The translations under genes were made by a program, and so were the position numbers. DNA of 35,616 bases. Origin: Candidatus Brachybacterium merdigallinarum. Its GTDB lineage: Bacteria > Actinomycetota > Actinomycetes > Actinomycetales > Dermabacteraceae. Within the stretch, counting starts at the first letter, position 1. Every line of letters begins with the position of its first letter. The notes under the pieces were generated by a model that was not told the origin of the DNA, did not search any database, and saw nothing but the letters and a program-made list of their open reading frames with translations. Location: positions 1 to 35,616 of the forward strand of contig DXDT01000168.1 of assembly GCA_019115335.1 (NCBI GenBank), given 5' to 3'. This document shows, in pieces, positions 26,149 to 35,596 of the stretch.

Positions 26149-26177
26149 GGAACCGCAGGCCGACGGCCTGCGGTTCC
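26149..26177 (-). terminator. Perfect 13-bp stem hairpin immediately downstream of tRNA-Gly
   Basis: GGAACCGCAGGCC-GAC-GGCCTGCGGTTCC. Confidence 0.6.
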
Positions 26178-26183
26178 GCGCAG

Positions 26184-26254
26184 AGCGGGTGACGGGAATC
26201 GAACCCGCGCTATCAGCTTGGGAAGCTGAAGTTCTACCATTGAACTACACCCGC
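26184..26254 (-). tRNA. tRNA-Gly, anticodon CCC
   Basis: Minus strand GCGGGTGTAGTTCAATGGTAGAACTTCAGCTTCCCAAGCTGATAGCGCGGGTTCGATTCCCGTCACCCGCT: 7-bp acceptor, anticodon stem TCAGC/GCTGA with loop TTCCCAA, T-loop GGTTCGATTCC. 71 nt, CCA not encoded. Confidence 0.95.
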
Positions 26255-26474
26255 GCGTTGCGCCGAGCTCCGGGCCGGGCCTCCGAGGAGGGTGGTCCGG
26301 GTGGCGAACGTCGACCACCATACCCCGAGATGACACCGTGATGCGAGCTGTCCGGCGCAGATCACGTCCCGCAGGTCACGTCCCGCCGTGTCGAGGGCGC
26401 GCGGCGGGATCGCGAGGAGTCGGCGCCGTGGGCGGCATGTCGCGTCCCAGGGATCGGCGGCTACCCTGATCGGT

Positions 26475-27077
26475 GTGCTGCTGAGCGATCGCGATATCCG
26501 TCTAGAGATCGATGCGGGCCGGGTGCGGCTGGACCCCTTCGACGCCCCGATGATCCAGCCTGCCTCCGTCGATGTCCGCATAGACCGATTCTTCCGGCTG
26601 TTCGACAACCACAAGTACGCGATGATCGATCCCGCGATCGAGCAGACCGAACTGACCCGCCTGGTCACCGTCGAGCCGGACAAGCCGTACATGCTGCACC
26701 CGGGGGAGTTCGTGCTCGCGTCCACCTTCGAGCGGATCACCCTGCCGGACGACATCGCGGCCCGACTGGAGGGCAAGAGCTCGCTGGGCCGGCTGGGTCT
26801 GCTGACCCACTCCACGGCCGGCTTCATCGACCCCGGCTTCAGCGGCCACATCACCCTGGAGCTGTCGAACATGGCGACCCTGCCGGTCGCGCTGTGGCCC
26901 GGCATGAAGATCGGCCAGCTGTGCTTCTTCCGGCTCAGCAGCCCGGCGCAGAACCCCTACGGCAGCGCCGGGAACCTCAACCGCTACCTGGGCCAGCGCG
27001 GACCCACCGCTTCCCGTTCCGCCCTGAACTTCCATCGCACCCGCATCCCGCTCGAGCCCGTGGAGGAGGACCAGTGA
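26475..27077 (+). CDS. dcd: dCTP deaminase
   Basis: [82 protein letters not shown] start 7 nt after TACCCT; the ORF track start at 26388 is too long. Confidence 0.93.
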   Translation: MLLSDRDIRLEIDAGRVRLDPFDAPMIQPASVDVRIDRFFRLFDNHKYAMIDPAIEQTELTRLVTVEPDKPYMLHPGEFVLASTFERITLPDDIAARLEGKSSLGRLGLLTHSTAGFIDPGFSGHITLELSNMATLPVALWPGMKIGQLCFFRLSSPAQNPYGSAGNLNRYLGQRGPTASRSALNFHRTRIPLEPVEEDQ

Positions 27078-27907
27078 CCGCCCTGGACCCCGGCGCCTTC
27101 GAATCCGCCCCCCGCACCAGCCACCGGCTGCAGCTGCCCCGCGACACCGCGCCCGAGGCCGTGCTGACCATGGTCCGCAACGTGATCCCGGAGGCGGAGG
27201 CGGAGGAGGACGGCTCGATCCACCTCGGCGAGGACGCCTACCTGCTGCCCGACACCGGTCCCCGCGGGGCCGGCCGCTGGGACCTGGACGTGCCGCAGGT
27301 GCGCGAGGACCCGCCCACCCCGGGGCTCGACGACTCCCACGGCTACTCCCGCGCCTTCCCCGAGGGGCTGCCCTTCGGCCCCGAGCGCTCCGCCCTGGAC
27401 CTCGCCTGGTCCCTCGGGCGCCGACTGCACGGGGCCGTGGTCACCGACTCCGGGGTGCGCCTGGAGCCCCATCCCTTCCATGTCCGCGACCTCACCGTGA
27501 TCAGCTCCCACGCCCTTGCCCCGGAGTCGTTCGCACAGCTGATCGCCCCGCTGGAGCCCGAGGCCGAGCTCGACCGCGTGCCCGAGGACGCTCCGCGCGC
27601 CGGGTACAGCCTCAGCATCCCGCTGCCGGGCGAGGACCTGATCTCGGTGCGGGTGGGGCTCAGCTCCCGGCCCGTCGCCCTGCGTGCCGTGAGCTGGCTC
27701 GAGGACGCCGTAGACTACGAGATCGTGCACCTGCCGCTGGACGAGGCGGAGGGCGAGGTCGAGCGGCCCGACGAGGAGACCACGGCCCGCTGGGGTGCGG
27801 CCTATGGCCGGATCGGCCTGATCGCGGGGGCGATCCAGGAGGCCGTGGGCGGGTACATCGTGGACCTCGAGGGATTCCTCGTGGACCCGCAGGACCTGAT
27901 CCAGTAG
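27074..27907 (+). CDS. Hypothetical protein translationally coupled to dcd
   Basis: GTG start overlaps the dcd stop (GTGA); 277 aa, acidic, no family recognised by eye. Confidence 0.75.
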   Translation: MTALDPGAFESAPRTSHRLQLPRDTAPEAVLTMVRNVIPEAEAEEDGSIHLGEDAYLLPDTGPRGAGRWDLDVPQVREDPPTPGLDDSHGYSRAFPEGLPFGPERSALDLAWSLGRRLHGAVVTDSGVRLEPHPFHVRDLTVISSHALAPESFAQLIAPLEPEAELDRVPEDAPRAGYSLSIPLPGEDLISVRVGLSSRPVALRAVSWLEDAVDYEIVHLPLDEAEGEVERPDEETTARWGAAYGRIGLIAGAIQEAVGGYIVDLEGFLVDPQDLIQ

Positions 27908-27911
27908 CCGC

Positions 27912-29294
27912 TCAGGCGGCCGGGCGACCGGCCGCCCCCAGCTTGATCGGCGCGAATGCCAGCAGGCCCAGGGCGAGCACCAGCACGATCCCCAGGATCC
28001 CGGTGCGGGTGTCCGAGGAGATCCAGACCACCAGCGAGAACGCGCCCGTGCCGAGGAACCCGAGGGCGCGGCCGGTGGTGGCGTAGAGCCCGAAGTTCTC
28101 GGTCTCCCGGCCCGGCTGCGACAGGCGGGTCAGCAGGTTCCGCGAGGCGGACTGCACCGGGCCGACGAACAGGCAGATGGTCAGCCCGGCCGCCCAGAAC
28201 ACCGCGGTCGAGGAGAAGAACAGCACCACCAGGCCCAGCACCACGATCGCGAGGCAGCCGCCGATGATCACCGGCCGAGGGCCGAACCGGTCATCCAGCC
28301 GGCCGCCGACGAACACCCCGCAGCCGGCGACCAGGTTCGCGACGATGCCGAAGATGATCACCTCGACCGTGGAGAACCCGTAGGCGTTCGCGGCCAGCAC
28401 GCCGGCGATCGAGAAGACGGCACCCAGGCCGTCGCGGTAGATCGCGGAGGCCACCAGGTACTGCAGCATCACCGGCTCCTGGCGGAATGCTCGCACCACC
28501 CGCAGGATCACATCCCGGTATCCCTGCCACGGGTTCCACTTCTCCGCACTCTCCGCGGGGACCCGTGCGGGATGCCGCGGCGCCCACAGCATCAGCGGCA
28601 GCGTGCCCACCAGGATCCACAGCGCCACGAAGATCGTGATCGCGCGATAGTTCCAGCCGTCGTCCCCGGTGATGCCGAGCAGGCCCGTGCCGGGCATCAC
28701 GAAGCCCAGCAGCACCACCGCCAGGCACACGATCGAGCCCCAGTAGCCGACCGCCCAGGCCGTCCCCGAGACCCGCCCGCGATGGCCCGGCGTGGAGATC
28801 TCCGGCAGCACGGAGTTCACGAACACCCCGGCCAGCTCGCTGAACACCACCGCCAGGGCGATCAGGATCGCGCCCCACACCAGGTAGTCGGAATCCATCC
28901 TCACCGTGGGCATCAGGGCGATGGTGACCACGGTCGCGAGCGTGAAGATCCGCAGCAGGGCGTTGCGGGCCCCGCCCCGGTCGGCGAGGTTGCCCAGCAG
29001 CGGCGCCAGCAGCGCGACCGCGACCGCACCGATCGACTGCCAGGTGGTCAGCACCCGGGAGCCGTGGTCCTGTGCGGCCTTGACCGCCTCCTCGCCCACC
29101 GCGTCGGCCGAGGCGACCCCGCTGGCGACATAGGTCGCGAACACGAAGGTGAGGATCACCGAGCTGAAGGCGGACATGCCGCCGTCCCACAGCACGAACG
29201 AGGTCACCGCCCGGCGCAGCGAGCGCGGCGGGGGGCCCGAGGAGCCGGGCAGGGCGTCGGGGAAGGAGGCAGAGGATCCTGGGGACTGGGCCAT
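27912..29294 (-). CDS. MFS transporter (UMF1/Atg22-like)
   Basis: SLRRAVTSFVLWDGGMSAFSSVILTFVFATYVAS N-terminus and about 12 hydrophobic segments. Confidence 0.83.
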   Translation of the reverse strand: MAQSPGSSASFPDALPGSSGPPPRSLRRAVTSFVLWDGGMSAFSSVILTFVFATYVASGVASADAVGEEAVKAAQDHGSRVLTTWQSIGAVAVALLAPLLGNLADRGGARNALLRIFTLATVVTIALMPTVRMDSDYLVWGAILIALAVVFSELAGVFVNSVLPEISTPGHRGRVSGTAWAVGYWGSIVCLAVVLLGFVMPGTGLLGITGDDGWNYRAITIFVALWILVGTLPLMLWAPRHPARVPAESAEKWNPWQGYRDVILRVVRAFRQEPVMLQYLVASAIYRDGLGAVFSIAGVLAANAYGFSTVEVIIFGIVANLVAGCGVFVGGRLDDRFGPRPVIIGGCLAIVVLGLVVLFFSSTAVFWAAGLTICLFVGPVQSASRNLLTRLSQPGRETENFGLYATTGRALGFLGTGAFSLVVWISSDTRTGILGIVLVLALGLLAFAPIKLGAAGRPAA

Positions 29295-29300
29295 GAGAGC

Positions 29301-29306
29301 ACTCTA
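29301..29306 (-). promoter_or_regulatory. -10 element (TAGAGT) of a leaderless promoter for the MFS gene
   Basis: TAGAGT on the minus strand, 6 nt before ATG. Confidence 0.45.
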
Positions 29307-29314
29307 CGGAGCAG

Positions 29315-29364
29315 GGTGACCGATTCGTCACCGGGAGCGGTACAGCAGGTGACGGGCGAGTCAC
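29315..29364. promoter_or_regulatory. Two GTGAC-N6-GTCAC dyads (candidate operator pair) in the MFS/mrpA divergent region
   Basis: GGTGAC-cgattc-GTCACC 29315-29332 and GTGAC-gggcga-GTCAC 29349-29364, offset 33 bp. Confidence 0.55.
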
Positions 29365-29445
29365 GCTCCGGGAACGATCATCTGTCCAGCTCGCGTCCTT
29401 TAAGATGTTCCTGGCCCCTTTCCCCCGCCCCTGGACGGAGACCGC

Positions 29446-32376
29446 ATGCTCACTGTGCTCCTCGCCCATCTGGCGGCGGCGCTCCTGGGGCCGCTCCTGG
29501 TACGGGCGATGGGGCGCAATGCGTTCTTCCTGCTGGCCATCGTGCCGGCCGTCAGCGCGATCTGGCTGGCGACCTTCGACCCGCGCGCCCTGGCCGAGTC
29601 GCCCGTCGACGTGGTGGTGCCCTGGATCCCGTCATTGGGGATCGATCTCGCGTTCCGCCTGGACACCCTCTCCTGGGTGCTCGGTCTCATCGCCACCGGC
29701 ATCGGCGCCCTGGTGCTGCTGTACTGCGCCCGCTACTTCAAGGACACCGAGCCGGGCCTGGGGCGCTTCGCCGGTGTGCTCACCGCCTTCGCCGGAGCGA
29801 TGGTGGGGCTGGTCCTGGCCGACGACATCATGGTGCTCTTCGTCTTCTGGGAGCTCACCACCGTCTTCTCCTACCTGCTGATCGGGCACTACCAGGAGAA
29901 GCAGTCCTCCCGTCGCGCAGCGATGAACGCGCTGATCTCCACCACTGCGGGCGGCCTCGCGATGCTGGTGGGGCTGCTGATGATGGCCAATGCCACCGGG
30001 TCGATGCGGATCTCCGTGATCCTCGCCTCCCCGGTCTGGGCCGACTGGGGCCCCTTCCTGCTGGTCGCGATCCTGCTGACCCTGGCCGGGGCGACCTCGA
30101 AGTCGGCACTGGTGCCCACCCATTTCTGGCTCCCCGGCGCGATGGCGGCCCCCACCCCCGTCTCCGCGTACCTGCACGCCGCCGCGATGGTCAAGGCCGG
30201 CGTCTACCTGATCCTGCGCTTCGCCCCGGCGATCACCCACATGGAGGTCGTCACCGTCGTGCTGGCCGTGCTCGGTGCGGCCACGATGATCCTGGGCGGC
30301 TGGCGCGCCCTGCGGCAGACCGACATCAAGCTGCTGCTGGCCTACGGCACCGTCTCCCAGCTCGGCTTCCTCGTCGCGGTGGGCGGGCTCGCCACCCATG
30401 ACGCGATCCTCGCGGCGCTCGCGATGCTGATCGCCCATGCCGTGTTCAAGGCGCCCCTGTTCATGGTCGTGGGCATCATCGACAAGAAGTTCGGCTCCCG
30501 CGACCTGCGGATGCTCTCCGGCGTGGGCCGGGTGGCGCCCGTCGTCGCCGTGATCGGCGTGATCTCGGCGGCATCGATGGCCGCGGTGCCGCCGCTGTAC
30601 GGCTTCGTCGCCAAGGAGGCGATCTACACCTCGCTGTGGTACGAGGGCGGCTGGCACCGTGCGGTGCTGATCGCGATGATCGCCGGATCCGTCCTCACCG
30701 TCGCCTACTCCTGGCGGTTCGTCGCCGGGGCCTTCGGCCGCGCCCCGGGCGCCCCGCCGGTCCCGCGGCCCACCATCGGGGCGCTGTTCTGGTTGCCGCC
30801 CGCGCTCATCGCGGCCGGCTCCCTCGTGCTGTCGGTGGTGGCCGGGCCGCTCGAGGAGGTGCTGCGCGGGTACTCCGCCGCGGTGCCCACCGCCCAGAGC
30901 CACACCCATCTGGCCGTGATCCCGCCGCTGGGGGTGCCGCTGCTGGCCTCGGTCGTCACCCTCGGGCTCGGCGCCGTGCTGTGCGTCCTCGCCAGACCCC
31001 TGAGCGCCTTCCAGACCCGGGTCTCGCCGGAGCGCTGGGGTGCGCGCTGGCAGGAGTGGATCGATGCCGAACGCGCCTTCCGCCGCCTGATGCGAGGGAT
31101 GGACGCCCTGTCCATGGCGGTGACCCCGCTGTTCCAGCGCGGCTCGCTGCCGTACACGCTGGGCACGATGCTGGTGGTGATGATCGGCACGGCCGCGCCG
31201 ATCGCCCTGACCCAGTCCCCGGTCCCGGACAACCTGGTGCTCTTCCAGCACCCCGTCGAGCTGCTGGTGCTGCCGGTGGCGGCGCTGGCCGCGATCGGCG
31301 CCGCCCGCTCCCGCCGTCGCCTGCGCGCGGTGTTCCTGATCTCGGTGACCGGGTACTCGGTGGCGGTGCTGTTCCTGGTCGCCGGGGCGCCGGACGTCGC
31401 CACCACCCAGGTGCTGGTCGAGACCGCGATGACGATCGTGCTGGTGCTGGTGCTGCGACGCCTGCCCATCCACTTCTCGCGCCGCCCCCTGAAGATCGGG
31501 GCCTGGGGCCGCTGGGCGATCGCGATCGGCACCGCCGTCGTGCTGTGCGGCGGGGCGCTGTACGCGGCCGACGCCCGCTACCGGGAGGCCCTGGGGCGGG
31601 GCCTCATCGAACCGGCCTACGAGATCGGCGGCGGTCACAACGTGGTCAACGTCGCCCTGGTCGACGCCCGTGTCTGGGACACGATGGGCGAGATCTCGGT
31701 GCTGCTGGTGGTCGCCACCGGCGTCGCCTCCCTGATCTTCGTCACCCGTCGTGAGCAGGGCATCTCCCGGGTGCGGGATCTCGACGTGAAGCGCCCGATC
31801 TGGCGCCGCCGATTCGAGGAGGAGCTGCCCCAGAACGTGCTGGACTTCGACACCCGGCCCGAGGAGGTCACCGAGGGCAACCGGTGGCGGACCTGGCTCT
31901 CGGCCGGGCTGACCCTCGCCCCGGAGCGTCGCATGGTGATGCTCGAGGTGATCACCCGCCTGCTGTTCCCGTTGCTGATGGTGTTCTCCATCTACCTGCT
32001 GATGGCCGGGCACAACCTGCCCGGCGGCGGGTTCGCCGGCGGCCTCGTGGCCGGCCTCGCCCTCGCGCTGCGCTATCTTGCCGGCGGTCGCTACGAGCTC
32101 TCCGAGGCGGCACCGGTCCAGGCCGGGCTGGTGCTCGGCACCGGCATGGCCATCGCCGTGGTCGCGGGCGTGCTCCCGCTGCTGGTGGGCGGGAACGTCT
32201 TCGAGACCGCCACCCCGGTCGTCACGGTCCCGCTGCTGGGGGAGCTCCACTTCCCCAGCGCCCTCCTGTTCGACGTCGGGGTGTATCTCGTGGTGGTCGG
32301 GGTGCTCCTCGACTTCCTGCGCAGCCTGGGGTCCCAGATCGATCAGCAGCAGGAGGCCGAAGCCGATGCCCGTTAG
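29446..32376 (+). CDS. mrpA: Na+/H+ antiporter subunit A with fused C-terminal MrpB domain
   Basis: NuoL/MrpA-like (VLFVFWELTTVFSYLLIGHY, LVPTHFWLPGAMAAPTPVSAYLHAAAMVKAGVYL); C-terminal MrpB-like GHNLPGGGFAGGLVAGLALALRYLAGG. Confidence 0.93.
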   Translation: MLTVLLAHLAAALLGPLLVRAMGRNAFFLLAIVPAVSAIWLATFDPRALAESPVDVVVPWIPSLGIDLAFRLDTLSWVLGLIATGIGALVLLYCARYFKDTEPGLGRFAGVLTAFAGAMVGLVLADDIMVLFVFWELTTVFSYLLIGHYQEKQSSRRAAMNALISTTAGGLAMLVGLLMMANATGSMRISVILASPVWADWGPFLLVAILLTLAGATSKSALVPTHFWLPGAMAAPTPVSAYLHAAAMVKAGVYLILRFAPAITHMEVVTVVLAVLGAATMILGGWRALRQTDIKLLLAYGTVSQLGFLVAVGGLATHDAILAALAMLIAHAVFKAPLFMVVGIIDKKFGSRDLRMLSGVGRVAPVVAVIGVISAASMAAVPPLYGFVAKEAIYTSLWYEGGWHRAVLIAMIAGSVLTVAYSWRFVAGAFGRAPGAPPVPRPTIGALFWLPPALIAAGSLVLSVVAGPLEEVLRGYSAAVPTAQSHTHLAVIPPLGVPLLASVVTLGLGAVLCVLARPLSAFQTRVSPERWGARWQEWIDAERAFRRLMRGMDALSMAVTPLFQRGSLPYTLGTMLVVMIGTAAPIALTQSPVPDNLVLFQHPVELLVLPVAALAAIGAARSRRRLRAVFLISVTGYSVAVLFLVAGAPDVATTQVLVETAMTIVLVLVLRRLPIHFSRRPLKIGAWGRWAIAIGTAVVLCGGALYAADARYREALGRGLIEPAYEIGGGHNVVNVALVDARVWDTMGEISVLLVVATGVASLIFVTRREQGISRVRDLDVKRPIWRRRFEEELPQNVLDFDTRPEEVTEGNRWRTWLSAGLTLAPERRMVMLEVITRLLFPLLMVFSIYLLMAGHNLPGGGFAGGLVAGLALALRYLAGGRYELSEAAPVQAGLVLGTGMAIAVVAGVLPLLVGGNVFETATPVVTVPLLGELHFPSALLFDVGVYLVVVGVLLDFLRSLGSQIDQQQEAEADAR

Positions 32377-33022
32377 CCTCACCCTGCTGCTGACCGCCGG
32401 CGTGCTCATCGCCTGCGGCATCTACCTGATGCTCGAGCGCACCCTGTCCCGGATCGTGCTGGGCTTCGTCATGCTCGGCAACGGCGTGAACCTGCTGTTC
32501 ATCGTCGCCGCCGGGAGGCCGGGCATCCCTCCCTTCGAGGGCTCCGGGGACCCGGAGGAGATGTCCGACCCGCTGCCCTTCGCGATGGTGCTCACCGCCA
32601 TCGTGATCTCCCTGGGGGTCACCGCCTTCGGGATGGCGCTGTCCTACCGCGCCTGGCAGCTGTTCGGACATGACGAGGTGCCCGACGACGTCGAGGACCG
32701 TCGAGTCCTGCGTCGCAGCCGCCGCCGCACCGGGGAGGGGGAGGACCTGTCCTGGACGCAGGCCCTGACGGAGGATGCCCGCCGGGGGGCGCTGCGCCGC
32801 TCCCAGGGCTTCGGGCCCCCGCCCGCGCCGGAGGACCACGACGATCCGCTGGGCTCGGACCTCTCCGGTCCCGAGGACGTCCCCTGGGACCACACGGAGG
32901 CCGACGAAGGGGAGACCCCGCCCGAGCCGCGGCGGCGGAGCGCAGCCCGGCGCGCCCCCGGCACCGGCAAGGCCACCGGATCCGACGCCGTGCACGGCGA
33001 GCAGGACAGAGGAGGTCGATGA
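32366..33022 (+). CDS. mrpC: Na+/H+ antiporter subunit C with long acidic C-terminal extension
   Basis: NuoK/MrpC-like SRIVLGFVMLGNGVNLLFIVAAG, DPLPFAMVLTAIVISLGVTAFGMAL. Confidence 0.92.
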   Translation: MPVSLTLLLTAGVLIACGIYLMLERTLSRIVLGFVMLGNGVNLLFIVAAGRPGIPPFEGSGDPEEMSDPLPFAMVLTAIVISLGVTAFGMALSYRAWQLFGHDEVPDDVEDRRVLRRSRRRTGEGEDLSWTQALTEDARRGALRRSQGFGPPPAPEDHDDPLGSDLSGPEDVPWDHTEADEGETPPEPRRRSAARRAPGTGKATGSDAVHGEQDRGGR

Positions 33023-34581
33023 GCATGGAGCTGCTGCTGGCCCTGCCCGTGATGCTGCCGCTCGGCGGTGCCGCGGTCACACTCCTGCTGCGCCACCACG
33101 TCAAGGTCCAACTGTGGCTGACGATCCTCACCCTGGTCGCGATCGTCGCGGTCGCCCTGATCGTCGGCTGGCACGTCACCCAGGAGAGCGTGCTGGTGCT
33201 GCAGATCGGCGCCTGGGCGCCCCAGACGGGCATCGTCCTGGTCGCCGACCGGCTGACCGCCCTGATGCTGGTCGTCTCCAGCGTGGTCACCCTGTGCGTG
33301 CTGGTGTTCTCGAGCGCCCAGGCGGTCTCCGAGAACAGCGAGCGGACACCGGTGGCGATCTACCACCCCACCTACCTGGCGCTGGTTGCCGGGGTGGACA
33401 TGGCCTTCCTCGCCGGTGACCTGTTCAACCTGTACGTCGGCTTCGAAGTGCTGCTGGCCTCCAGCTACGTGCTGCTGACCCTCGGCGGATCGGCCAGCCG
33501 CATCCGGGCCGCGACCACCTACGTGATCGTCTCCCTGCTCAGCTCGATCATCTTCCTCAGCGGCATCGCCATGGTCTACGCCGCGACGGGCACCGTGAAC
33601 ATGGCGGAGCTCGCCGTCCGCCTCGACGGCCTCGAGCCGGGCACCCGGATGGTGCTCGAGCTGATCCTCCTGGTCGCCTTCGCGATCAAGGCCGCGATCT
33701 TCCCCCTCTCCGCCTGGCTGCCGGACTCGTATCCCACCGCCCCCGCCCCGGTGACCGCCGTGTTCGCCGGCCTGCTGACCAAGGTGGGGATCTACGCGAT
33801 CCTGCGCCTGGAGACCCTGCTGTTCCCCGCCTCGCAGATCCAGAACCTCCTGCTGGCCGCGGCGGCGCTGAGCCTGATCATCGGGATCCTGGGCGCCGTC
33901 GCCCAGACCGACCTCAAGCGCGTGCTGTCCTTCACCCTGGTCTCCCACATGGGCTACATGCTGTTCGGCATCGGGATGAGCACCAAGGTGGGGATGGCCG
34001 CGACGATCTACTACGTCGCCCACCACATCACCGTGCAGTCCACCATGTTCCTGGCCGCCGGGCTGGTCGAGCACCGCGGCGGCACCACCAACCTCGCCCG
34101 CCTGGGCGGCCTGGCGAAGGTCGCACCGGTCATCGCGGTGCTGTTCTTCATCCCCGCGATGAACCTCGCCGGCATCCCCCCGTTCTCCGGGTTCCTCGGC
34201 AAGGTCGGGCTGATCAACGCCGGCATCCAGTACGACCATCCCGCAGGCTGGATGCTCATCGCCGCCAGCGTGATCACGTCCCTGCTGACCCTGTACGCGA
34301 TCGCGAAGATCTGGAACCGCGCCTTCTGGCAGGAGCCCAGCGAGGACGTGCTCGAGAACGTCGGGCCCACCCCGAAGGTGATGACGGGCGCGACCACCGC
34401 GCTGATCGGCGTGACGCTGCTGCTGACCGTGCTGGCCGGGCCGCTGATGGAGTACACCGACGCCGCGGCCAGCTCGATGCTCGAGCGCACTCCGTACGTG
34501 GGCGCGGTGCTCGGGGACGAGGCCGCGAACGATCTCGTCTACCGCATCGGTGAGGGCGGGGAACGGGTGGTGGAGCCATGA
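33019..34581 (+). CDS. mrpD: Na+/H+ antiporter subunit D
   Basis: NuoN/MrpD-like: GDLFNLYVGFEVLLASSYVLLTLGG, FPLSAWLPDSYPTAPAPVTAVFAGLLTKVGIYAILR. Confidence 0.93.
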   Translation: MSMELLLALPVMLPLGGAAVTLLLRHHVKVQLWLTILTLVAIVAVALIVGWHVTQESVLVLQIGAWAPQTGIVLVADRLTALMLVVSSVVTLCVLVFSSAQAVSENSERTPVAIYHPTYLALVAGVDMAFLAGDLFNLYVGFEVLLASSYVLLTLGGSASRIRAATTYVIVSLLSSIIFLSGIAMVYAATGTVNMAELAVRLDGLEPGTRMVLELILLVAFAIKAAIFPLSAWLPDSYPTAPAPVTAVFAGLLTKVGIYAILRLETLLFPASQIQNLLLAAAALSLIIGILGAVAQTDLKRVLSFTLVSHMGYMLFGIGMSTKVGMAATIYYVAHHITVQSTMFLAAGLVEHRGGTTNLARLGGLAKVAPVIAVLFFIPAMNLAGIPPFSGFLGKVGLINAGIQYDHPAGWMLIAASVITSLLTLYAIAKIWNRAFWQEPSEDVLENVGPTPKVMTGATTALIGVTLLLTVLAGPLMEYTDAAASSMLERTPYVGAVLGDEAANDLVYRIGEGGERVVEP

Positions 34582-35120
34582 TCCTCAAGGAGCGCCTGAC
34601 CCGGATCCACCGCAACTGGGTGTGGATCCTCGCCTCGATCGCCTTCTGGTGCCTGCTGTGGGGGGCCGTCGACCTTCAGACCATCCTGGGCGGCATCCTC
34701 GCGGCCGGACTGGTGTTCGTGCTGTTCCCGATGCCGCCCACCGGGCACGAGCTGACCATCCGCCCCGTGCGGTTCGTGACGTTCGTCGCCCGCTTCCTCT
34801 ACGACCTGGCCGCCTCCGCCGTGCAGGTGGGCTGGTATGCGCTGCGCCCGGCCGGCCAGCCGCCGGCGTCGGTGATCGCCGTGCAGCTGGCCTCCCGCTC
34901 GGATCTGTTCCTCACCGGCACCGGCGTGCTGTCGACCCTCATCCCCGGTTCCGTGGTGGTCGAGGCGCAGCGCGCCACCGGCACCCTCTTCCTCCACGTC
35001 ATCGGGCCGGGCACCGAGGACGAGGTCGAGAAGGCGCGACAGAGCGTCCTGGCCCAAGAGAAGCGCCTGCTGCTGGCGCTGGCGCGCCGTGAGGTGCTCG
35101 AGGAGGCGGGACTGCGATGA
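34578..35120 (+). CDS. mrpE: Na+/H+ antiporter subunit E
   Basis: MrpE-like with RFLYDLAASAVQVGWYALRP and HVIGPGTEDEVEKARQ; ATGA overlaps on both sides. Confidence 0.9.
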   Translation: MILKERLTRIHRNWVWILASIAFWCLLWGAVDLQTILGGILAAGLVFVLFPMPPTGHELTIRPVRFVTFVARFLYDLAASAVQVGWYALRPAGQPPASVIAVQLASRSDLFLTGTGVLSTLIPGSVVVEAQRATGTLFLHVIGPGTEDEVEKARQSVLAQEKRLLLALARREVLEEAGLR

Positions 35121-35596
35121 GCGCTTTCGAGATCGTGCTGCTGATCTACGGCGCCGTCATCGCACTGACCACGCTGACAGTGGTCTTCCGCATGATCGTG
35201 GGCCCCACCATCCTGGACCGTGCCCTCTCCACCGACATGCTGGTGGTGATGGTGGTCCTGGCGATGGCGCTGTACTCCGCGCAGGCGCACGAGAACTGGG
35301 CGGGCCCGGCGATGCTGTCGCTGACAGGGCTCGCATTCATCGGCACCGTGACCTTCGCCCGTTTCGTGGCCCGCGAGGACCTGGGGCACACCACCCGCCC
35401 CCGGACCGAGGGGGAGGAGCCGGAGACCACCACCGGGCCCCTGCAGGCGCTGCACCTGGACCACTCGGGCATCACCCCGGACCCCGAGAACCATCTGCAC
35501 CAGGAGGTGGGCGACGACCTCGCGGACCGCAGCTGGAGCGAGGACGACGGGCTGTGGAGCGACGAGGACGGGACCGGGGAGGAGGAGACCCGATGA
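35117..35596 (+). CDS. mrpF: Na+/H+ antiporter subunit F with acidic C-terminal extension
   Basis: MrpF-like RMIVGPTILDRALSTDMLVVMVVLAMALYSA followed by a hydrophilic tail. Confidence 0.9.
   Translation: MSAFEIVLLIYGAVIALTTLTVVFRMIVGPTILDRALSTDMLVVMVVLAMALYSAQAHENWAGPAMLSLTGLAFIGTVTFARFVAREDLGHTTRPRTEGEEPETTTGPLQALHLDHSGITPDPENHLHQEVGDDLADRSWSEDDGLWSDEDGTGEEETR

Noticed and set aside
26184-26254. Integration site (att) of a mobile element at tRNA-Gly
   Set aside because: No integrase, no duplicated tRNA 3' end in the window, and flanking genes are ordinary chromosomal genes.
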